Below are positions 35,201 to 46,970 of a stretch of DNA of 64,000 nt, piece by piece (the stretch's first letter is position 1; the number at the start of each line of letters is the position of its first letter). A program made the translations under genes and the position numbers. Below the pieces are notes generated by a model that made no database searches, was not told the DNA's origin, and saw only the letters and a program-made list of their open reading frames with translations. The DNA lies in the NCBI GenBank assembly GCA_000310025.1, contig FN649757.1:33595-97594 (forward strand), in the 5' to 3' direction. This stretch comes from Ectocarpus siliculosus (taxonomy: Eukaryota; Sar; Phaeophyceae; Ectocarpales; Ectocarpaceae).

Positions 35201-38200
35201 GGTGAGGTGTGAGCGTGTGCACTGGTGACCTCTATGGTGGCGTAGGCTCCATCCGTATCTATCTACGCTTGCTTTCATGTCTCTCTCGGCCCCTTCTTTT
35301 CGCGCTTCGCGCGAGAACATATATATATATTTTGGTTGGACCCCTATGCATGAGAGGTGAGCCGGAGAACAGGTAGCTTCCGCTGATGCAATGGATTCAT
35401 TGCTAGTCTATGTTAGAATCTTTACTATGGACAGAGATGGAGGTTTTGTGTGATATTAAAAAAGCATTAAACCACTTAATTTCCCACCATCGAGGTGTGC
35501 CTACAAGCGACGCACAATCGCTTGGCAATCATGTCGGAGTATCAAGTACGCGGGGTACCGCGATCTCAGGGGCTAGTGGTGGCGACCCTTCCCCTGCGGA
35601 CGCGGACGCGGTAAGTTTGGTTGAATGGACAATGTGTTTCATTTCCTTCATACCTTCACGTGCGGTGTGCGACGATGACCTACCCATACAGCAGAGCTAA
35701 CATGCGAGCACTGCCATGGTTGAAGGGGTGAAAGTTTCCCCGAAATCGCTGGCACTCAACTACCCTACTGCTGTAGGTTGCGAGTCTTCGCACCCCTGTG
35801 TGGTGACTCCGGACCCTGTGCGGAAAAGGAATTAAATCATTAAGCCATTATTTCCATCGCACCCCTGTGCGATGACTCCGGACCGTGCGGTAACTCGCAC
35901 CTTTACGGTATACAATCCATGGGCAACATCGCAATATCTGCCGTTACATATAGACCGCAGTACAGCCTCGTTTTTTCCAAGGAGTCACGGGTTTTGCACG
36001 GTGCGAGCCGTACTTCACAAGACATGATGTGTGTGCATGGGCTTCCGTATGGTCTACAGTCTACACCCACATAATAACATGAAAACAAACAACGTACAAA
36101 AACAAAACATGCATGAACATTTGATTTGACAGGACAAGCTGCCAAGAGGAGAGAAAGGGGGTTGGCAGGGACTCGCGAATATCCGTTGTTGGCAGGCAAT
36201 GACGCCCGACCATGTCGGCATGTGGCCATATGTTCCTCATATTCGAAGCCCGCTCTTACTTGTTGTTGTAAATGCCTTCGCATAAAAACCGCTCCGGTCT
36301 ACGGTTAGTACCTTCTAATGTCCGTACTGGTCCAACTGACGCGGACACCTTCCGTGGCCACAAGCCAACTACCCCGTGAGATGAACCAACGGCAGTTGGA
36401 CAATAGTCTTTGCTGCATGTCACACAATATGTTAGGGAACATTGCTTGCAGCTCTGTTGGGAAGGCTAAACCTGCAACTGTCTGAGCTGCTCGTGCGGGA
36501 GATGAAGTGGTGGTTGTGTTCGAATCTGACTGAGTGTACCAGGGACGTCTTGTCTGTATTTGGGCGTAGTGGTCCCTTGTAGAGAGTGGTGAACAACACA
36601 TGAGACGCCTGGTGTTACCCAACACCATCGTGGCGAGTTCAAAAACGAGAGAGGGCAAGCGGTTGAGGAATTGACGGCGGCTGTTTGGTATGTGTCGCAG
36701 GAACGAATGGGTCGAGGAGATATCCATAAGAGAAACGGTCCCTTCACCTGTGACTACATACAGACAACGCCTTCGGTTGTTTGGGCTACTCTGGCATCGC
36801 CGACGCGTACGGTGTGAATGGAGACCTCCACACACAACCCCCACCGGGCGGAAACATCAATTTTCAATGTATCAAACCCAACGTATTGCACGAAATCACA
36901 GGTAATCCATCAACTTGTACGGATATCCGAATGATTTCAGCGGTTTTTCTCACGGTGCACCGTCGTCAAGGCGTCGGTTTCGCGCGGTGCATGCAGCAGA
37001 GGAAATGAAACCGCTCCGTTAAAAAAATGTGCTACGGATCAACGGCTGCTCCGTTCCGCTCCGTGGTATGAAAAGAAAAAAACGGTTGCTTCGTGAGATA
37101 CTACTCCCCTCGGATTAACCTCTCTCCGTCCCGCTTCGTGAAAAGTTCGGAAAGGAAAAAAAAGCTCCGCCGGGCGGTTCTCCTCCGTGAACAACCCTGA
37201 AAAATATGAGAAGGTGCCCAATACCAATTTGTTTTTTTATTTGCACCTGCAGCTGCGACATTTACTTACATTTATTTTCCAAAGTTCCACAACACAGAGC
37301 CCGCGCAGCTGATGTGTTCATCGTATGCATATGCCACACCCACCGAAGATACCACACACCTAGCAAAAATGTAAAGAAGCCACATCAGTTGTGCAATAGC
37401 ACCGACCAATTGCGGCACAGGCGATATCACACCCCTTGCATGTTGAGCCGCAAATGTATATCCACGGAGCCCCCAGTCACACGTTGCAACCTTGCAACGG
37501 TTTGCACCGGTTGCTCCGGGTGTTGGGATAGGCCGCAACACCTATGGAGACGGACAATACCGCGGAGATTAACGAAGCACAAAACCCTGCTGAAAGCCTC
37601 GCCAGTGAGACTGCAGTGAGTTAGACTTCAGCAGCGGCGCCACGCCCAATGGCGTCGTTGTGTCATGTGTTTTCAGGGGGTCGCATCCCGCGGTGGAGGA
37701 AATTGTGGCCCCTGAGACGCCGTTAGCAACTATGCATAACTTGACACCGAGACGGAGGCCCACACAACAAGAGTTACTCCTCTGACTCCCGCAGCACCCG
37801 CTCTGTCGTCCCCCGCCGGTGCTGTTGAGGCCCGCACAGCATCTGCGCAGCACAATCTACTGCTGACACCCCCGCAGAAAACACCTTCTAGGCCTGGTAC
37901 CGCCCGTGCTGCTGAGCCCCGCACAACGCTTCCTGTAGGTTGGGTCCGTTGGACGCACTTTTCATCCCACAGGTGACATGGTGGCACCACATCTCTATAC
38001 ACACCCTTGTAGTGACACACCCTTTGGTAGGCTCGTGTAGGCCCACTTCATCCCACGGGTGACATGATCACACCTGATATTTTTCACACACAGCCCCATC
38101 GGTGTTTGCCATTGGGGTTGGATTTTCGGCGCTCGGTAACGACGTTGTAAAACGAGCCGATCACTTCGTGAGCTCGGCAACCAGGTTACCGCTTTTGTTT

Positions 38201-41200
38201 TGCCTCTGTTTGTTTTTGGGGGTACCATGAATGGTGGTCGAGTAGATTATGTTGTGCGGGGTCGAGCGCCCTCACTCGACGCAAGGGGGGTGATCGCACC
38301 ACGGTGTGTAGTATTGGTCAGGCACCCTCGCGACAGTTACACAGTGCTTCTTACTGTCTCTGGAAGTGAAAGCACCAGAAAAAATAATTAGGTCATACGC
38401 AGTTGTCATCCGTACGCAAGGAAGTAAGCACAAGATGCCGAACACCGTTAGCAGGATGCACTGCACCGTTCATGCGACTCGCCGAATACCTCACGGTGCT
38501 TCGCGCTTGGTAATGTGAGAGCCTGGTCCGGTGAGAACCCGGCATGCTCCGTCCCGGCTTTGTAGGGATGCGAGGTCAATGGTCTAACGACTACGGCATG
38601 CACGGCTATGAGTACACCCCCTTGTGGGGTGGAATCCTGGGAGTGCAGTTTAGCACGGGTCACACAAGGTTCCACCCACACACAGAATACCATACCCGTT
38701 TGAGTAAGCTTGTTTATCCTATTTTCTATGACTCGGGTGTGGTATCTTGTGTCACCTATGGTGGGCTATGTACGTAGACTAGACGTTTAGAAACCACACC
38801 GAACCAAAGCCAGAGAAAAAATAACGGGGAAAAGTATGACGTTTTACTCCACGTTTGCTAGGCGACTCAAGCTGCTCATGGCATGTGTGTTGTAGAGAAC
38901 GCAAACGCTATGAGGCTGCGATTGTCTCCAGGTTCGCGCTGCGGCTCAAGTTTCTTGTAGGATGTGTGGTGCCAACCTCTCTCGTAAGACAGGGATAGAT
39001 AATAAGGGTGCGAGAGATGAGGCAGTATGCTTGTCGCGGATTCGGCGAAGGTGTGGTCTACTCTAGGTTACAGTAGGTCTTCGAGGATTATATGAGGTGG
39101 AAATTGCCATGCAGCCACCTGTAGCAGCCCCTGACCCCATTAGCGATATGGGCCCGCCGAGCATTGTTGCGTGCTGAGCAAGACGTAACACGGCATATGC
39201 GTCCGTCGTATTGGCTTTCAAGGGTGCGATCAGGGGCGGCTATAATTTGATGATATCTTGCGCACGGGCCAAGCACCGGCGGCTCTCTTGCCTCTTACCT
39301 ACATATGATAGGGGGGCCCGCAGAGGTTTCTGCACGTGAGTTTCTTCTGGCTTAGCTCTTTGATATGACTGTCACTCACTCCTCCGGGGAGCATTGTAGC
39401 GTTATGCGTTTGTGTACGATGCAAATGAACATGAAGTGTGGCCCAGCCTAAGCGCCACCTGTGTTTGACTTCTGTTTGCAACCTTCCGACCCCCACGCTG
39501 AGATTTCGGCAGTACTGCATGTGACCGGAACGAAAAGAACGGATTCGTTCATAGAGGCGGAAGGCCGCTGATTTCGTAGGGTACAAGCCTACTCTTGTCA
39601 GGGCAGTACAATACTCCATGTGGAACGCCCTTCACATTGCCGTGTGTGACCAGACAAGCAAATGTTGAAGGCCGCGCCAAAACGCGAAATGTCGGATGTT
39701 TAAATACGTCGTCGATTGTTTTCCTCACGCTCCCGAAAAGGACTGCGGTTAGAGTGGCGCGAACGATCCCGTTAAGGACGTTCCTGTTAGGGCGTCTTTC
39801 ATGTTTCGGCTGATTTTGGGGCCTGCTGGGTTGCGGGTTGCCGAGCAGTTGACGCATGAAAGTCGGCCTATATAGGGAGGTGCGATTACTCCAACAACCC
39901 AATTACTCTCTAATGCTCAATACGCATCCATTGTGCTCCGTGCTACAAGTAGGTCAAACAGATGGCTCATGGCATCTGCTTGCGTCCAAAATGGAGGGGG
40001 CGTAGTGGGCTTAGTTCCGCGCCAACAATAACTGCTTCAAGTACGTACATACATCCGATACTCTCGACATTCAGGGTTACTCTGAGTTCTTCCGTTTCAG
40101 TCGACGAACTCCGGTCCGAAAACTCATGTGAAAAGTGAAGGATTCATTACCTTGCAACTACCGCTTTGGTACCCTTTTGCCCTCGCAAATTCTTGTACGA
40201 TCTTAGGCGCTGTGTGAAGTCACGCAGCCCATGCAAGTTCAGCAAACGGCGGTGGCATCTCCCCAAACCACCCCAGCAGGAAGGACGGCCTCAGCGACTT
40301 CATGGTGATGGCACGCACGGCAGAGAGCCTCTTCTCAAAGCTACACCACCCGGCGAATTCGCAACATCTGGCCTGTTGCCTATGAAGAGGTGCACTATAC
40401 TGAGTTCATGCGGTCAGTTGGCAATCCCTAAACCGTTTATGTTTGGGTTTAGAATCCAACGGACATGCAGACCGGACAAACGGTAGCACACAGACGTGCA
40501 ACGCGACTTGTAGGTTCTTGCATGAGTGCATTGAGCGTTTGGCAGCGTTAAACATTTTGAACTTTGGTCAGAAGACGGTGTGTCGTTCAAGGAGAAGTCT
40601 ACTACTGCTGGGTGGTATGTTCGAATTTTCCATCTTGTACCGGCAGCAACCAATGTTGAACTCCCTGACACCCATGTAAGTTCGGAACTAAACTGTTTAC
40701 ATTCGTAGGGAATCAAACACGTGCTTGTTCTTGCAGGGTGGTATAGACTAGCCGACAAGTTCACCTCCTTGGCGTTGATGGAGAGTTCCCGTGGCGTTGC
40801 CTATTTTTGGTACACGTTTGCACCTTTCTTTGTTCATGCCTTTGCCTCATGTCCTGTTGCTTCATACAGGTTCAGGTTGAGTGCATCTCCGGCGATTGGT
40901 CTGGTGGGAATGCAGGAGAACACCTTCCTTACCGACTTCTTCGGTTGCGTTGGGTTTCTCCCGCTGACCACCCAGAGGTATCGCATACATGCTACTTTGG
41001 ACAGCAGTACGCTACTTGCGGGAAGAAAAATCTGCTCATTTTACATACCGTTAACCAGTGTGTATATTGTCAATGTCGTTCATTCTGCATGCACATTGCA
41101 AAGCGTTATCGCTCGAGTATGCTGGTGGTGTTTGTCCTTCCTACCTTACTCCATGACCCTATACGCGGCACCTTTATGGTGTATTTTCTGTTTGACAGGC

Positions 41201-44200
41201 ACATTCGCGAGACAATGGTGAAGATGATGGCATCCCCGGCCTCTCGAAGACAGTCAGCGGCCGGGACCGACTGTGACGAGGCCCCGGAACTCAATCTTCT
41301 TATGGGCCCGTCGACCTGCATCTTCTGGTGTGCCGTTGCCCTGGGGGCGCTCGTGAGGGGCAGTCCACTCGAATCGGTGTGAAGGTGGCGTCGTTTCTCT
41401 CCCTCTATATGCGTTGGAGGTTACCCGTGTCGTTTCCGGAGAATGCAACCAGGTTTCGCCATTCACACATCAAACCGAATTGGTGTGCGGTGTTAACGTT
41501 GGTTTGCCATCGCAGTTTGTTCATGCCACAAACTTCCCTGCCTCGACTGCGGTCTGTAATAGGTGTCGAAGTATTCTGAACTGGCACAGAAAGCGCTGGC
41601 AACGAGCTACCCGGGACCCGCAGATCTGGAGGTCGGAAAGTGAGTTACAGGGATGGCGGATAACAAGATCCCGCTGGCAGTGAAATTTCGATCATTTGTA
41701 GGCGGCGCACGCTACACCCAAGCGCCCGTTCTGACGCTTTTGTTCTTGGCAGGGTCGTCGTGCTTATACGCTGACGACATGTTCGTGATTTCTCAACAAC
41801 TCGCGCAAGTTGCTCATCCTGTCTGCCGACAATGTCTGCTTGTGTGTTTCTGAGCAGGGCGTGGGCAATTCTGGCCTACCTGTACGGCTTCATGGGAAAC
41901 TTGGTGAGCTTTCGTCCCAGCCCCTGTCGTCCATGTGGTTGCGCATCACCGTTGATGCGTGTGAAGTACGTGCCTGTTTCTGTTCCTCTGTGCCGAGGCA
42001 ACCGGCGCACACAAACATATTTGCAAGTGGGCCTCTTCGCCGACGTGCTTGGTACACGTTAGAAACAGTCTGCTCCAGCTGACAATCGCTATATTTCGGT
42101 TCCTCCGACGTGCTTCTGTTCTACTGATATTTCCGTCCTTAGGTTCTGTTTCAGGGGTATCTGGCTCTTTCGGACTCGTTCTTGACAAGTTCTATTGAGC
42201 AAGGGTCCGCCGATGTGCTTCCGGTGGTGAGGAGTTCGTTTGCACCCGCCTATTGTAGGGTGCTTACGGTGACCGGGGTACAAAGAGCATGGATCCTCCT
42301 CTCGTGTCTGTACTGAAATGCGTGTGGATGACGCATGCTGACCACGACAGCCTTATATTGCGGTCTAAGACATGGCGTGAACCCAGTCCCTCAAGGAGTG
42401 CGGGCAAGGAACGGCATTCAACGACGCCGGATGTCCTTGTCTCATGTCACGTTTTTATTTGGGAAACTATGTGTGCCGCTGTGGTTGGTGTGTGTCCTTT
42501 GCGGCCGTGTGCTGACCAGGGGTTCGCCGAGATTGTCAAGCACAAAGATATCGCCAACTCGTCCTGCGGACAGTGGGAGAAGAAGTCGTTTTGCGCCCAA
42601 GAGCAAGCTACTCCGCAGGTGTGTGGTCGGTTGCTTCGCAGACCAGTCTGGCAATAGTTCCTTCAGCCAGAGTGCGCGGCCCGGGACTGATGCGTGCCGA
42701 CAGAGTGTTGCACACGTGCCTCGAATATCTACCGTAGGGCAAGGTTGTCCGCCGGGCCGCATCTATGCTCTCCACTGAAATACCACAACAAAGTGGCATG
42801 TATTGAAATCATTTTGTTTTTTCTGCCAACATCGCAACCTCTCTTGCCCTTTCGTCAACGCCCGCTCGCCAATCTTGCTGACCCCGTAATTCCAGTTGAA
42901 GGAAGCTGCCACGGAAGTCGAGTTATATCAATATGTCGCTCAGTCATTCAGAGCATTTGAGCAAACTGTCCACGTAACAGCGAGCATCAATAGCGCGACG
43001 GCGGGCGATCACCTATGCCAGGCCGCGTCTGATGGCAGGTCAGACACACTCCTCCAGTCCGACCACGTTCTTCTACCTGGGGAGGTAGCGAACGCTATGG
43101 GGACGGTGTCAGCAAGTGGGAACTTTCTCGACTTTGAGCCGCTTGAAGAAGCAGTAGATCGGTGAGTCGAAAGGCTACGAACTTGTTTGAGCACACGCGT
43201 AATCTTATGACAAACGGGTTTGGAGATGTGTATCAACCGATATCAGGGTGCCACGAAGATGGGAATACAGCTTCCACCGAATCAGGGCCCCGCGATGGTG
43301 GATATGAGCAGGCACGTAGACCGTTCGTTGCCTGGGCGTTCAGGCCGTATTTCCTCCTGAACGAACTGGCTAACACCTTCCCACACACCCGCTGTCGCAC
43401 ATCTCACCTGCAATCGGCATGTGTTCCTCCTGGGATGCGGCGATTCTGGTGTGAGCAGACCAAGCGTTCGTGGGGGCATCGGCAGCCTCCAAGTTAACTC
43501 GTGAGAGAGGATGGGTTCTAGGTGTCTAGATGCCCCTTACTCCACTTCTTGATATCGATGCGTTTGTTGTTGACGAATTTCTCGTGTCTTGCATGGTAGG
43601 GGTTGGGGTGACGATCATGTGATCAAGGCAAATCTTAAATGCCAACCGGTCTTGCAAAATTGTGTTCGGATTCAACGCCACATTGGTTGGGCACTTTGGC
43701 GCTGCCGATGAAAACTATGGCCAGTACATGCTTGGAATGTTCTGTTCGCCCAGAATGTCGTGTCCGACTAGTGGTCATTAAACAACAGCACCTTGCGCCC
43801 TCGACCCTTTTCCCGTAATTTCCGAACCCTACAGAACACTTGTCTTCAAGAAGGCAGCAAAGGGCGATGTTCATGGCGCCCTGAAGAGAGTAGGCCGCTG
43901 TGTCCAGATTTTCGAGCGTTACCCTGGCTTGTGTCGCAGCATGATCGGGTGAGTAACGTTAGTGCCTTGCAGAGGTGACGTGATGAAGGGCTTTCCCCCG
44001 ATCATATTTCACAAATGGCGTGAGCTACGTCCGTAGCCCGTTGAAAAGGGTATTGCCTGCTCACCAAATCTTTCTTAAGTATCTGAATCTCGTTCATGCC
44101 ATCATCAAGTTTGTGGCAATGGCAAGGTACTCCACAGCGTGACATAGAGGTAGGGAAGTTAGCTCAAGAGCCTTGCGTCCTCGCAGTGGCCGCTCACAGC

Positions 44201-46970
44201 GAAGCGGCGGAAATAAGGCTTACTCTCATATCGACACGATCACTTATCGAGCGCGGCTGGCGCCGCATAGGGCGCTGTTCGGCGTCCCTCTTCGAGGAGC
44301 CCACGGGACGTCCTCTGCCCGCAATGCGCCGCCGCCGAGAGTTCCGGGCGCGCAGCGCCGGACGAGCTGCCCGTGTCGTCGAAACCGCTCCTAACCACGT
44401 GTTCGCAACCTCTGACCTCTTCCGGCGAGACTGTCAAGAAACAGCTATACCATTGGGGACTGAACCTTCTACATCGGTGTATTTTTGGGAACTTGAAGTC
44501 ATCAGAGAACTCGGAACTCGGCATATACCTAGCTAACCAAGCCTACACATGTCTACTTGTTGTGTACTTTTTCGAAATGGTACATGAGCGCTGGCCTACA
44601 CCATCGTGTGGTGGGGACTGCTGTGTAACACTGCTATCTTGCAATATGCGTGCGACCAAGTGGGTAAAATCTCTCCCAAAAAGGCGAAGAAAGGGGCAAC
44701 TTGCCGGATGTTCGGAGAATTCACTGTGCCTCTCGGAACTCGGAACATCTCTCTTCTTATTATGTGTGTGTGAGCCATGGCAAAGGTACCAGCCAAAGTT
44801 GCACACGGACAGGCTCGCACAGATAGGCACACATGGTCAGGATGTCGTGTTAATGTGTGCGCCCGGGTTCGAAGCTCGCAATAGGTTAAAAGAGAATATT
44901 TAATGATAGGACACCAGCGCCTTCTTCCGACTTCGAAGCTGCATCTTTGTTATTTTCCGCTGTACACCGCCTCAACCACCGTCCGTCCCACTTGGCACTG
45001 CGTTTGAAGCCTGCAACTGCTACCTGACTTTTGCCGTTTCGTACGCACACCCACTCAAACGCAGGGTGTGGGGGGGGGGGTAGCCCGCTCGCGTTCGCCG
45101 CCCTTGCATCAACGAAAGTGTTTCTTCGCTCCTTCCGTGGATAACACCTTTGGAGTGTTCAGCTCGACCAACCCTTGTGTGCGGTTTATCATCGTGAGAT
45201 TGTTTTGTTGAGCCCCAGTGATGCTACTATTCGGCTCTTCTACTTGAATAGTGTGCACGAATTCTTGATTGGAGTATGGCCGTCCGATCTATTCGGTCGA
45301 CGCATGGTCTGTTATGCTATTGATCGAAGCACGACGTTTATCTCTCTCAACTCGTATCCACTTGTGGGGCTCCTATACATATATTCTTGAATATAGGCCG
45401 CTACCTGATCACTGGCCTCGACGTATACTCACTTTGATTATGTTTCTTTCCCACACTAGTCTTCTTCAGCACTAGTATCGCTAGGGCACGTCTTGTTCCC
45501 TGATGGCCTACGCCACACAATCTGAATGGAAGAGGCGCTCTTGCCTGGTAGGTGATGAATCAGGCAGAGAGTTCCCCTGCAGTAGGGGGGCACGCGAATA
45601 TAATACAATAGCATATATTGACGAATTTTCTTTCTGCATAGTACTACCCGTGCCTGGAGGGCATGAAGTAGGGCTCGGCGAAAACGCGTCACCCGACCCT
45701 GTCCGGTTTCGCTGAGATACGAAGACAGCGTGTTGAGGCCTCCTTACACTACGTTAATTGCATGTGTTGTTTGTGACTTTGCTTAAGGACGGGCTACACT
45801 TGATTTGTTTGTTTTGCCATTCCCTAACCACCCTGCGTACTAACATTGTTGACTAATATTTGCTGGAATCTCGTTGTTTCTCGAGTAGGAGACTTCCGCC
45901 GTGGTCTAATTCTGTGTCATGATCATTCTTGCGACACATCGGGCTATGTGTGACGGCGAAGATTCGCTTGTTTGCATTCAGCGACTAGGGAAGAGGAGGC
46001 GTGGATGTATGTCATGGGCTACCGAGAGTATGTGCTACACATCGTCAATGTCGAATGCCCTGTGTTTACCTCTGCCCCCCGCGTTCCATGAAAGATGCCA
46101 CCTGGCACATATGATGCTGGTATCTCTAGCAGCGATTGGTGACCCCAGAGCTCAGGCGATGTACGACAGGTTGCGGGAGTCCTACAATTCGTGTCGCCCT
46201 TCTGGCTCGCGGCTCGTACCCCCTTTGGAGGAGTGGCACGGAGTGGTTGCCTTCTGCGACGATGTCTATTGCAGGTATGTATCTTCCAAAGCATGAATCA
46301 TCGCCGATCATGCGGTACAGACACTAAAGCGGTTCTTACACAATCTTGCCTAAGGGCATTACGGTGAGGATGATTTCGTGCGTTTGACGATAGTTTGAAG
46401 ATGATTTTCTAACACGCGACAAAACGTGATGGCGCCTCCTCTCCCTCGGCACGAAACGCACTTCCAACCGCACCATTCACCGGTAGGGCGATCGACCTCT
46501 TTGCCCACAAGCTCAAGGCTTTCTCGGCGCCACCCGTTAACAGCATCGACGCCCCCGTGGAAACGGAGGGCGCGGATGCGGACAGAGCCAAGGGCGAGAC
46601 CGCTCACGAAGGTCAATGGGAGATCCAGAGTGACACGTTGTCAGCATATATCGTTTCTGAGAATATTATGGGCGCAGTTCCGGTTTGGCCAACCGAGGGT
46701 GGACATGAGGGCTGTATGCGCCCCACTCTGGCGTCGACAGAACGTAGTGCTTCTTCAGTATCCTCACACTACCAATGGCACCGTTTGAAGGAAGAGCTTC
46801 ACTCGGACGGCATTGAAAACAAGGCTGACAACGTGGTCATCGCTCCCGAGTGGTTGTCAACGTTGCCAGGAATAAGTGACGGGGGCGGGGTGGAGGAGGA
46901 TACGGAGGACGATAGCATTGGCGCAGAGGATTGGCTGGATGTGACCTATTCCATGTTAGATGCACTTTGA
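32257..46970 (+). CDS. Gene C: Zn(2)-Cys(6) fungal-type transcription factor, 673 aa, 13 exons
   Basis: Exons: 32257-32417, 40207-40389, 40870-40977, 41199-41376, 41563-41639, 41858-41903, 42143-42226, 42520-42618, 42896-43161, 43459-43500, 43835-43948, 46095-46274, 46487-46970 (TGA). Total 2022 nt, in frame throughout. Zinc cluster C37-C40-C47-C53-C56-C63 with the basic loop GRKKKRC. The start is the ATG at 32257, at the same place relative to the cluster as in B; the frame stays open upstream, so the N-terminus is less certain than the rest. Exon 4 is shortest here (178 nt), lacking about 13-16 codons of the variable linker before PSTCIFWCAVALGALVRG. Its donor, GTGTGA, is the weakest of the set. 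Intron 1 is 7.8 kb; intron 11 is 2.1 kb because of a roughly 1-kb insertion. The C-terminus EDWLDVTYSMLDAL keeps the family tail. Predicted nuclear DNA-binding regulator. Confidence 0.89.
32505..32725. repeat. GAGCGG/CCGCTC-rich array
   Basis: Repeated GGAGCGG and CCGCTCCGTGA blocks in both orientations (GGGCGGAGAGGGCCGGAGCG, CGCTCCGTGACGTGAG). The same vocabulary recurs at 36.99-37.19 kb in the same intron. Confidence 0.55.
32740..32920. repeat. Repeat with GATGACTCCGGACCGTGCG, copy 1
   Basis: GGTTGCGAGTCAGCGCACCC, then GATGACTCCGGACCGTGCGA and a TAAATCATT block. The same order occurs at 35.77-35.90 kb. Confidence 0.5.
34141..34215 (+). repeat. (TTGGG)n pentanucleotide tract followed by (GGTC)n
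   Basis: About nine degenerate TTGGG units, then GGTCGGTCGGTCGGTGGGTG. It is flanked by a short duplication containing CAGGCAGAGCACCCA at 34110 and 34315. G-rich, but not a clean telomere repeat. Confidence 0.6.
35770..35905. repeat. Repeat with GATGACTCCGGACCGTGCG, copy 2
   Basis: GGTTGCGAGTCTTCGCACCC, TTAAATCATT, then CGCACCCCTGTGCGATGACT. Same order of blocks as at 32.74-32.92 kb. Confidence 0.5.
36990..37195. repeat. GAGCGG/CCGCTC-rich array, second copy
   Basis: CCGCTCCGTT, GCTCCGTTCCGCTCCGTGG and CGTCCCGCTTCGTGAAAAG in a 200-bp stretch, related to 32.5-32.7 kb. Confidence 0.45.
38090..38620 (-). repeat. Dispersed repeat, - copy (partner at 26.08-26.61 kb, +)
   Basis: Inverted counterpart of the 26.08-kb repeat, lying in intron 1 of gene C. 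It preserves the same RPLTSHPYKAGTEHAGFSPD frame on the minus strand. A TGTGTCACC-ended motif (38744-38763) lies 130 bp beyond it and may mark the edge of a larger element. Confidence 0.55.
44147..45135. repeat. About 1-kb insertion in intron 11 of gene C
   Basis: Intron 11 of A, B and C is alignable (TACTCCACAGC...TGACATA before; GGATAAC and CTCGACCAACCC after), but C has about 990 extra GC-rich bases here, which explains its 2.1-kb intron. A B-box-like GGGTTCGAAGCTC lies at about 44866. Element type unknown; the 146-codon frame starting at 44096 crosses the left junction and is probably spurious. Confidence 0.45.

Larger units (their letters stand above)
32418..40206 (+). other. Intron 1 of gene C (7.8 kb), repeat-filled
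   Basis: This is the equivalent of gene B intron 1. It holds two GAGCGG-rich arrays (32.5 and 37.0 kb), two copies of a repeat with GATGACTCCGGACCGTGCG (32.75-32.92 and 35.78-35.90 kb), a (TTGGG)n tract at 34.15 kb and the minus-strand copy of a dispersed repeat at 38.09-38.62 kb. From about 38.78 kb to exon 2 it shares homology with gene B intron 1. I see no gene in it. Confidence 0.75.

Noticed and set aside
44096-44536. 146-codon frame in intron 11 of gene C
   Set aside because: It crosses from the conserved intron into an insertion and is not present in A, B or D.
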